The position numbers were made by a program, and so were the translations under genes. The notes below the pieces were generated by a model, which made no database searches, was not told where the DNA came from, and was given only the letters and a program-made list of their open reading frames with translations. A DNA stretch of 64,000 nucleotides. Origin: Apostichopus japonicus (Eukaryota; Echinodermata; Holothuroidea; Aspidochirotida; Stichopodidae). The first letter of the stretch is position 1, and each line of letters begins with the position of its first letter. Location of the stretch: contig NC_092563.1 of the NCBI RefSeq assembly GCF_037975245.1, positions 24,704,960-24,768,959 on the forward strand, given 5' to 3'. Of the stretch, positions 38,401-50,400 are shown piece by piece.

Positions 38401-41400
38401 GCATGTACAGGGTCATTTTAAGTATCCAAATACTATAAAAAGAGATCGAGTTCACCGAAACACCCCTTTTCCCTACCACCTGAGGAAAACCGTCTTTTAT
38501 AAATTATAGTACCATACAGTACTTTACATTTGATACAAAAGTTACTTCTACAACAACTTCCCAAAATTTGTATGTGTTTTCAATAGGTTAAGTTTTAACC
38601 ACACAGTACCGTTAATAATTTGCATATTACACCAAGTTACACTGGGGGTCAAGATGGCGGGAAAATATACAATCATGTACAATTTGTTGTGTCGTTCCCA
38701 CGGTGCAATGAACTTGGGCAAGTTGCCAAGTTCATATGTCGATGACCTACTCATGTTCCGTTAACAATGTCAATGGGAATTATGTGTGTAAAAACTTGTG
38801 TTTTTCCATGTGTTATATATATATATAGACGTTTGACATAAGCGGAGTGAATTTCTGGGCGGCTCGTTGATTGTGAGGAAGTACTTACCTAAGCATCAAT
38901 ATTTGTGAAAAATATCGTAAGGTTTTTCTTCAGAAAATATTTTTGACTAGTAATTTCTCAATGTATTAGGAAGGGTGACATCTCTATGTTCCGACGTCAC
39001 TATGTTCTGACGTCTCTATACAGTTCGGACAATTTTTTTGAACCCAATTTTTTGGGGGAGGACTTAATTTTGTTAGACCCAAATTTTGACTGACTAATTT
39101 TTTGGGGGGGACTCATTCATTTTGGACCCAAATATTTTCTGGCCTAATTTTTTTTGGGGGGGGCCTCAATTTTTTTGGACCCAAATATCTTTTTGGAATC
39201 AATTTTTTTGGACCCACAATTTTTCTGACCTGATTTGTTCGGGGGGACTCAATTTTTTTGGACGCGCCCAATTTTTTTGAAGAAAAAAATAACTAAAAGG
39301 GCCCAAATTTTTTTATGACCCAAATAGTGCCTGTCCGAAAAAAAAATTTGGTCATAAAAAATGTTAGAATAAAAAAAAATTTGGGTCATCAAAATATTTT
39401 GGTCTCAAAAAATTTGGTCCGAAAACATGTTGGTCGAAAAAAACTTCAGAGTAGAAAAAAAATGTCGGAACGTAGAGACGCCGGAACCATTAAAATATAC
39501 TGGGTCTAAACCTTACCATTGCATTTTTGGCGAATATGTATTTAACTACGTTACATGATACTTAAACACATGTTTGAACCAAATGAAAATTTCTAGTATT
39601 ACCACATAAATATTCCAAAAATGTACCTTTGTTGCATGTAATGGAGGATTTGGTGAAACCAAACATGTCTGGACTGATAACGGTTTGAAAATTCTACGAG
39701 GTTCGTGATCAACTTGACCGTAGAGTATTTTCAGAAAATAAGTTTGCTTCCATTAAATACAAAACTGTCCGACCAAAAGCAATTAAATGACTTCATTACA
39801 TTTAAATAAAAAAATCTTCTAACAGAAGTTATGACCTATTTTTGTATAATTTTTAATGTGCGTGTCAATACGGGTTGCCATCAGGATCCCATCGATTACT
39901 GATGCTATGTAAAAGAACTGCTAATTTGAGCATATCATATGGTGCGGAAAAACATTCTTCAAGCAAACAATTTTCTCGAAAATCTTGCAAAATTCGATCG
40001 TGAAAACAATGTTCAAACATACTAAGGTATGCCAGCCTATGCATCCCAGACGGTGAAAAAGCTACTGTAGGCCTATATTCAGCGTTACAATGCATATTAA
40101 CCCCATCGTAACATTTTGGGACGATTTGCTAGTGCAATTAAAGCCTAGGCTGATATTCTTGCATACAAGAAGTTCAGAACAAATGTTTTGTTCGAATAGA
40201 GAATATTTTGCGACCGCTGTTTTTTTTTTTAAAGAAGGGGTTTGTATGAAGGAGTTTGGATGAGTAGGCCTACAGTATGTTCATTAGGCCTATCGTACTA
40301 TTTTGCGATTATGAAACTTGTATGTCGATTGACACTTAATTTTGGTGACACACCAAATTTTTTGATCAGAATTTGCAATAAATCTATTGCACATAGCTTT
40401 GAATTGATGATTTCATTTACTGCGGGAAGAAGCCTACCCCAATTCTTTCAAATCACGATGAAACGATCGATCGTTCTGCAACGTGATTCACGCTATAACG
40501 ATAACATTACGATAGTATAAAGTGCCAGTGAAATGATAAACACACCATCACGATATTACGACCACGATGCAACGCCCGATATTACGTTAGGTACTTGCTA
40601 TAGGCGTAATGGAAACAATATTACGATAGACTCCTCGAGTCTCCTCATATTTTGTCACGATACACGATGCCACGGCCGATTTAATCTGGGCGGTACTGTA
40701 TAATATTGTATCAAAATAATAATATAATACAAAACATCCACAATAATATTGTTGCATATAGTATTACTTATTTCACATAGTATCATACTATAATATTGTA
40801 TCAAAATAATATAATATAAAACATCCAGAATAATATTGTTGAATAATAGTATTACCTGATTCACATAGTATCATACTATAAAATTGTATTAAATACTAAA
40901 TAGTAATATAATATGAAACATCCACAATAATGTTGTTGTATATAGTATTACCCAATTCACTTAGTATCATATTATAATATTGTTTCGTAATAATATAATA
41001 TGAAACATCCACAATAATGTTGTTGCATATACTAGTATTACCTGATTCACATAGTATCATAATATAATATTGTATCATAATAATATAATATAAAACATTC
41101 ACAATAATATTGTTGCACATAGTGTTAACATGGTACAAAGATATATGATGATAACAATTATAATGTTAATTTTTTTAATATAACAGTACAATAGTACTGT
41201 ACAATAGTACTGCATGTGAATTGGCTGAGAATTAAATTTCAGAAGTAAATATTTATTCCAGAACTGCATATTAATGTTGTTTGCCTTTAATGACTTGTCT
41301 GTCGAGATTGCACTGTTTTGGAAGAATTTAACTCTATCACTGCTACATGATAATCTTTTGTTTGTATCTTAAGCTTCTTTACAAAAAAATATCCTCTCAC

Positions 41401-44400
41401 TTCTTGTTATAATATCGTAGAGTTTCTATAATTATTTCAATCTGATTTATCAATCAATCAATCGGTATTGATATCATACTGAATCTTATTACTTTGATTA
41501 TTCTTTCTCTTCTTTTGTGAAACAGATTCTGCTTTTGGAGAATTCTTGGAGAAACCTTCTGATGGAATGAATCCTACTGAATGGTTGAAACTCTGTCAAG
41601 ATACATTTTGTCATGAACTAAAGTCAAACCCAGAGGGTATTCAAGGAAATGGTAATCTGTCCTTTAATAAAAAAAATTCTATGATTATCCCTAAATCCTC
41701 TTAATCCCGAAAAACCCATAATCCACTCAACTTACATTTTCTCGGCCGCAATTAATTTAAAATCATTACAATTAAATCTACCCTCTTCAAATGCTTGTCT
41801 CTTTCAAAATTCTATCAAAATGACAAAGTTTGCTTTGATACAAAATTTAAACTATTGACCATTATTCCTTAGGCTGACAGCTCCAAATTATCTGTAAAAG
41901 TTAAGTGGGCTGGACGTTTCAATCCTAGCTCCAAATTATCAGATAAATCAGATATCATCTGTTTTCGACCACTCTTTGTTGAAATGTTCTACGAAGACAA
42001 CAGTGACTGGCTTTTCTGCACAAATATATTTTTGGGATATTTAAATTGATACGTTTCTCCCCGTTTGTTTTCTACTTTCTTCATGCCTCAGGAATTGCAT
42101 AAATAAAAAATGACTGTGATTCTTGTCACGGCTGATCAGACTTTTAAAGGACTGCTGCGTATTTCCATTAGTGAAATGGTTTGCAGTGACCAAAGAATTA
42201 TCGATTAATTTCATTGTGCCGCACCTCTATTATACAATATCGTAATTTGTTACCATGGTGATTGTTGGATGATAGATCTGGAAACCCGGGAATCTTGATA
42301 AATAAAGCTTTCTGAATATATTGTGGTTTTATAACTGCGCTTATTATATAACCTATTTAATTACTCACAGATCTTTGGTCTCGTTGGACCATATGATACC
42401 AGCACATATACAAAAATAATTTTCCCTCATTTTGCATAATTTGAGGGTTGCCAGCAAGTGCAGAATTACTGTTCACAGAGAAGTTAGCTTTCAGATATAA
42501 CAATTAATAATTTAAATAATTTATCTTCCATAAATTTCAGTACGCTAATTCATTATGGAGGTAGATCACTACGTGTTGCACATGTTTTCCTGAGCCATAA
42601 ATGTAATGCCTCAATTGGCTTCTATGAATATGTAACAATTGTCTGTGCTAAAGCTATAATTTTTTCTCTGTTTTTCCATCAGTTTTGGTAGAATTATTAG
42701 AGAAGGTTCTAGCAGTCCAACAGCAGGTACCAGATGAGTACCAAACGTTTCCATTGAAAGCCTGTAAAGTGACAGATGCTACACTAAAGGGTAGAAAACT
42801 CTCAAACATGCAGACTCTGGGATCCAAAATGGCTGTTCGGTAAGATTGTGCAATCGCATATTTCGTGACCCCCTTTCATGCAATATGGTGATGATTATAA
42901 GGTAGATACGTTGACACAGGTGTTGTTGCTGTATTTGTTACCAATTTAAAGACAGATTTTTTAATTTGAATTTTCTTCCTTTCAGTAAATGCAACAGTTT
43001 CGAAACATACCCAAATCATTCATGTGTTTTTGTATGAAGTCGGACTGTGATATCAAACTGCCTGTACGTACATAAATTTAAAGGAAAAAAATATCGTTTT
43101 CTCCTTTGAGTATTTCAACAATTTGGAGACATACCCGAATCATTAATGTGTGTTTGTATGAAACCAGACTGTTATATAACACATCTTACTACCATTTCTG
43201 TTAACATACTTATGCACACACAACAATTTGTATTAGTCTATGGATATGGACATGTGTTCCACAACGTGAAGACAGATAGACAAATAGTTCTACTAGTTGG
43301 TACAGTGTTATCATTCAGCATAGTGTATACCATCGGTGAAAGATTTACCCGTTGCTCTTATGTTTGATTGAAGCACAAATGTTTATGGAATGCACCATAT
43401 ACCAGCTCTAGCAATTCTGTACCATGAACAAGTCTAGCTGAGTGGAATTTTACAGCTTCGGTGTAAACCTGTGTAGTTCTCGTGGTTTAGCTCCAATCTA
43501 CTTCTGTTAAAGTCAGCTGAAGATGATATGACGCATAAACTTAGCAAAAATAGTTTAACAGATTTTTGCTAAGATTAATTCCCACAGTTTTAAGATTACA
43601 TAATAAAGTAAGAAAATATGGTGCACTTCATTCCAGTGGATATTCTTAAATGTAAAACAAATGTTCTTTGTTCTAAGTATCAGTGATGCAAGACTTCTAG
43701 TAAGACTCGATTTCTGTCACATGACTCTGCATTGCTTCTCGTATTGATATGTAATTCCCTTCATGTGGAACAGCCCCCCCCCCCCCAAAAAAAAAAGAAA
43801 TGTGTCTGTTTCATTGTTAATGTAAGACTGGCTTGTTGTGTAAACAACTGTTGGAGCACAGTTATGATTAGAACTGATTTGGAAACAATAGAATGACCTT
43901 ACAGCTATATTTGTATTACATTGTCCTCTAGTAATAGATCCTCAGTTTTCTCTGTCGATTTCTCAAAATTAATTACTATTAACAGCCTCCCGTGCATCAA
44001 AGTGTGCTGAATACTTTACACCATTGATCTGTGATTGCTGTCAAAGAAATTGTCTTTTTGACTTCTTTAAAACAAAGTAAAAAATCTCTGTTTTTGTTCC
44101 AGATACGGGAAGCATTTGAAACTTTTATCTGGAAACAGTAGCATGAATGAAAGTCTGAACATGCTGTTAAAGAAGTGCCAGTTCTTTCTTCAGAGTCAAC
44201 AGAGAAGCTTTGATTCAGAAATTGGTATCCTTTCCATGAAAAACACCTTATTCACTCTCCTTTGTGTACTGTAAATGTTTACTTTGCCAGCAAACCCAAC
44301 TGCATTGCAAATTGGTTTATATGCTGTCGTTGGTTTATATGCTGTGGTTTATGGTTTATATAGTTTATATGGCAAAATGGTTTATATGCTGTCGTTGGTT

Positions 44401-47400
44401 TATATGCTGTGGTTTATGGTTTATATGGCAAAATGGTTTATATGCTGTCGTTTAACCATTACATAATCATTATGTAAGCCTGAGCTCACTGGCTTGAGTC
44501 TCTATCTAGCACTAAGTAATCGCTCTTTTTTTTCAAAATGTATTTTCAATTTCACAATCCTTTTTTTTTTGGCTTTCCTTCGTTAGGACATATAAAGTCA
44601 AATCTGCTAGAAATCACTTCCCTTACACCTTCCAGTTCGTATGGAATAGAATTGGATTTGATGAAAGAGAGTGATGGTTTCCTTTCGTTGATTCTAGTGG
44701 GTGAAATTGTGATCGACCAAATGTCGTTTGAACGCAATCATATTGTGGTGCGGAGTAATGTGATTGGCGGTCCCCGAAAAATAAAATATAACCCTTAGTA
44801 AACATTATTCAATGCATTGTTATTTCTGACTAGCACCTGTAAGCAAAAGAAATCGTTGCTATATACGTCGTCTTGGTATAAACTCATGTGGTAGATATGT
44901 CGTATCTTGATATAACTTGTTTTCTATCCAAGTCAGATTCTATCCAAATTACTCCGCCCTTTCCAAATTTTGTTCTGTAATCAGTTTTCTACGTTGAACA
45001 TACCATGGATCATTTAGTTAAGATCTGGATTGATTTATAAAGAATCTAGATATCTCTATCATTCCTTGACCACTGGAACAGAGTCGACGGAGAGGAACTA
45101 CATGGGCCACGATTGGTTCGCCTCTACCATCTTCATAATGATGTCCGGTAACAAGGAACGAGCTTGGTCGTTTCTTCATGTTTTCTCCTCGCTGCTCGCA
45201 TCTGGATATTTGTGGATGCCACGTCTCCACACTTCGGTAAGTTTGTACCACTGTCGATTATGTCATCTCCCAATATTCTTGGAAAACTTGTAAATCAAGC
45301 GAAAAATATTGCACGAATGTAATTCAAATTAAAGGCAGAGTAACAATCAAGAAAACGATATATTTCAAATGCTCTATGAATGTCTTATAATGTCTTCAGT
45401 TTTTGCCTGTAATTTTTTTTTTCTAGTTCTTAGTACTCTTTATAAGCAATATGATAATTATGCAATAACAACATACGATGTGAGCCCATCTCATCGTAAA
45501 TGGACTGTTGGAATTAGAAGATTCAGCTGAAGTAGCTAGCTTGTAAATTTGGTTAAAAGAATACCTTGACCTATGAGCAACATTTTTGTCTTGGATCTGA
45601 AAATTGCATCCATGCTGCAATTTACCATTAACTTTAGTACCATGGTTTACGATAGGGACACTGTTATTTTGCTTGTATGCACTTTGGTCATGACTGATGT
45701 AGTAGAATAAAGTAACTTATTATCAGGGCTGGGAAGCTTATCACAAGTACATTGTTGACAAAAAGCTCATCTTGTTCTTCTTCCACGGTACTTCAAAGAA
45801 AGAATAACAACTTTCAGATGAAAGAGTGATCTGTAGTATGCAAGTTATATCAATATATATAACCGATGTTCTCACTAGTAATGTCAAGAAGCCATTCAAA
45901 TCTCAAGGGAATTTACAAGCAGGTGGTTTCTGTTTACATAAAATAGAGAATGTTTCTGTTTACTTACTTAAATTAAATACTTCTGGTTCCTTAATTTAAT
46001 AGTGTGGCCATAAAGTTTTTTAAGTTTCCTTACATGACTCAATGCAGGAGGTATTACAAAAACAAACATCCCCTTCAACTTAATTTAATTTTGGCGAATC
46101 GTACAAACCACTGATTGAACATCAAAGAGGTGAAACCACCTTGCCGTCGGTTTTAACGAACATGAGTGGAACGATGTTTAACTAACTTATAATTTATTAT
46201 AGTGAGGAGTGGTTCCAGGATAAACGAGGGAAGGAAAAAAAGCCCCGAATACATTTCAAGCAAATTCTTTTTATATGAGATTCCACTTAACCCCCCCCCC
46301 ATCCCCGCACCCACACCTATGATATTAAGATTCTGCAAGTATTAGAAATTCTTGGAAAGGCATTTGATATGTAACAAATACATACATTGAGTACATTGAC
46401 TATGAAAGATACTGGATGTTTGTTCTTCATAACTTATGATTATATATTTGTTGGTATATAAGAAACATATCAAGGAATCTGATTTTAGACCATGACTGCT
46501 ATATGTGGAGAGTTTTTTCCTAAATAATTTCAGGTGTTAAGATGAGTAAGTTTTGATCGGTGGTGATATCATCCAATATGTTTGTGATTTGACATGGCCT
46601 ATGATGTATGTGATGTGATTGAAGGTATGACATATGATGATATGGTTAAGGAATAAATTGTTTTAGGGTGCCTGCTAAATTTGGTGAATAAACGGTCAAG
46701 ATGATTTACATGATGTATGATATTTTGCAAGGAAGTATAAATGATATTTCATAGGTTGTGATAATTGATTACATGAGATGTGATATATGGTATGATGTAA
46801 GGTATGATGTATGATTTTATCTGTGATGCATGATATAATGTCAGGTATGATATATGATTTTTATATTTGATGTGATACATGGTATGATGTGATGGTATGA
46901 TATGTGATTTTATGTTATACATGGTATGATGTATGCTATGATGTTAGATGTGATTTTATGTGATACATGGTATGATATATGGTATGATGTTAGGTATGAT
47001 ATATGATTTATGTGATACATGGTATGATATATGATATCCTGTAAGGTATGATATGATTTTATGTGTACATGGTATGATGTATGGTATGATATATGATTTT
47101 ATGTGATACATGGTATGATTTATAGACTAGTATGATGTTAGATGTGATTTTATGTGATACATTGTATGATAGATGATATCCTGTGAGGTATGATTTTATG
47201 TGATACATTGTATGATATATGGTATGATGTTAGGTATGATATGATTTATGTGATACATGATATGATATATGGTATGATATATCATATAAGATATGATTTA
47301 TGTGATACATTGTATGATATATGATATCCTGTTAGGTATGATTTTATGTGATACATGGTACGATGTGTGGTATGATGTTAGGTATGATGTGATTTTGTGT

Positions 47401-50400
47401 GATACATGGTACGATGTGTGGTATGATGTTAGATGTGATTTTGTGTGATACATGGTATGAAATATGGTATGAAGTTAGGTATGATGTATGGTATAATGTT
47501 CTATATGATATAATACGCGACATATGTGATGTTAAATTATATCACATTGATGTTCAGGTTTAGTGTCGACATTTCAGATAATATTGAAAATTTCTTGTAA
47601 ATGCTTCCCTCCCCACAAAAAAATTTAAATGATCCCATAATTCCAAAGTATTGTCTTATTTGAGTCAGGTGTTGTGTTTTTTCTCAGTTATTCTGTTTCA
47701 AGTGAAGTTCATATCTCCTTTGCTTCTATAGATTCATCTACCAGTTGAGCTAGCAGTCAGTTCCATCCATCCAGTGTTCTCAACGGTTTGCCACAACGTA
47801 GAAATCATCCTTCAACTGGAACTGCCCCGACTCTTTTCTGCTTTCAGATTATCCGGTTTCACTCCTTCACAGGTTAGAACATCATATTTTAATACCACCA
47901 CTGTGTCAGTAGCAGATAAAATGGGAGGGGGGCTAGCAGGGGGGTTAGCAGGGGGTTAGCAGGGGATTAGCAGGGGGTTAGCAAGGGGGTTAGCAGGGGG
48001 TTAGAGGGGGTGGGTGGACAGAATTGGAATAACTGGGGATGTATCCTTACCATGTTGTTGCACCCTATAAAAGTATAAAAAAAAACTATGATCCCTAAAA
48101 CTACTGCCAAATTTAGAATCTCCTTTCCCTTCTAGTATATTGATTGATTCAACAGCCAGTTGAAAGTACTTAGTAACAGTATAAGTACACCGACCTTCAC
48201 AGCAAAGTGAATTTTTTATGTGACTCATGAACCACCCTCAATTTCCATTGTATTTGTTATGATCAGTGGCTGAATAAATATCTATCTGTAGTTCCTTTGT
48301 AATATGCCTTAAGACTATTGCATTATATTCTGTTTTTTTTTTTTTTTTTGGTGAGGGAGATGAGTGGGTGGGGGTTGGGTGTGTGACTATGACACGCCAT
48401 TATTTGGGTGGAAACATTAATTATTTGAATCGATCAACGACCCTGTAAATCAAAATGAAGTTTGGCTTTTGTTACTTGACAATGGATGAGACGAAATTAA
48501 AAAATCAAAGATAATTTTGACTGTCACTGTGTTTGATACAGCTGGGTTTTGCAATGAATGTGTAAAGTAGAGATTGGCTTCCTGGTTGAAGAAGCAAGGA
48601 CATTTTGGAGTTTGCTATACCATATTACAGGCATGAGCTTTTTTCCGCGAATTCGCAGAATATCCGTGATTTCTTTTCTACCTCGGGTCAAAAACTATTA
48701 TCCTAACACACTGTAGCATATGCAAACTGGAGCCTAGGTATACCGCAATTTTTGCAAAGTTTCGTGATTTTTTTTTACCCCAGGCTTACATCCCTGATAT
48801 TAAAAACAAATTTACAATTTGAAATGTTTATATACTGGGTTTGGGATTTTCATTATCATTATTATGATTATGAATGTTGTTGTTACGTATATGATTTCAC
48901 TGATCATCTAAAAGAAGCATGTCACCATTACACAGTGTCCCAATGATAAAACACACGCAGGCAGCTTTAATTAAAAGAAATCATAACGAGAGCTTGTTTG
49001 TGGATTTGACCTTTCTTTAATTGCTGTTGAACTGACAAGGAAGGAGAGAAGAGTTAGTTCAGTCCTAGACGTCGCTGTCACTGCTAAGATGATTTGAACA
49101 TATAACGAAGGCCACTGCTATTATTTACCGTGTTAAAATCTTCAATTAGACTCTGGAAGTCATACCCTTGATTGCGGCCATTAGACAATACGTGTAATCT
49201 TTTGTTTTATTCCATTGATAGAGGAGAGAATGAATCAATAAACAAAATCAATCTTCAACAAAAGAGTGGGTTTTATTTTGAAGCTTAGTTATAATGCACT
49301 GTTTGTTCGTGTGAGATACAGTATGTGTCTCATCTATGTCTTAAAGCCACTGTAAGTAACTTGTAATCAGGTAGAGAAATATGGAGCATGGGGGCTACAA
49401 GTATACTCTGCCAAATTACAACGAGAGAGAATAGGCAAGATTAGGGTGTGGTGCAGGTATGGTGCTGATGGAAATTACACAAGCATACACTGTAACCAAA
49501 TCATGAGGTGTGGTGTATGTATGGTGCGGTTGGAAATTAATGAAGGATATACAAGCAAACTATAAATAGATAGGCTTGTACAATTATGGTGGTGATGCAA
49601 TTACACAAGCATATATCTGTAAGCATATCATGAGGTAATAAACTTGTGTGATTCAAGGTGTGGTGGTTGTATGGTGCTGTTGGAAATTAATGAAGGATAT
49701 ACAAGCAAACTGTAAACAGAGAGGCTTGTCCAATTATGGTGGTGATGCAATTACCCAACATGGACAAGCAAATTATGGGGGAAGAGATTTGTGAGATTAA
49801 TGTGTGGTGTATGTATGGTGCTGATGGCATTGAAACAAACATATATATAAACAAATTATCAGGAGAGACGTTTTTCAGATTTGGTGCAGGATTGGTGCGG
49901 ATAGAATTAATCAAGCGCTATGCAAGCAAATTAAAAAGAGAGGTTTGATTAAGACTGAAGTTAAAGGTAGTCGCTTATCGATTATTGCAAAAGCATACTT
50001 TCCCCCCCCCCCACCCCCTTTCCTTTCCGACCAAGAAAACGCAAAAATTCTTGGTCAGTTGATTTCAATTTTGGATTTGTGGTTGACAGCTTAGAATGTC
50101 AGAAACCAAAATCAGTGTGCCACATACAAGAACTACATACCATGCTGGTTACATTAACAACATAACACATCATGTCTTTGCTTTCTCCTCACAATTAGAT
50201 TTGCCAGAACTGGTTGAGGCAGTGCTTCTGGAATTATTTGGATTGGACAGAAATTTGTCAGTATGTTGCAGTATGTATGTTGATGGGTGCAGACTACCAA
50301 GTTTACTATTGTGTCTCTGTACTGAAATATCTCCAACCGAAAATACTCATTCATACTCAACAGCAACAACTGCAAGTCTTTCTTAAGGTGAGAGTATGTT

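Larger units (their letters stand above)
37175..41130. repeat. ~90-bp AT-rich tandem array, split by a transposon
   Basis: Units contain AATATTGTTGCATATAGTAT and TTCACATAGTATCATACTA. About two units precede 37345 and five follow 40699. The two parts join across the transposon at a TA, giving a normal unit. Confidence 0.85.

Noticed and set aside
47927-48010. Interstitial telomere repeat
   Set aside because: Unit is GGGGGTTAGCAG, 11-12 bp, not TTAGGG.
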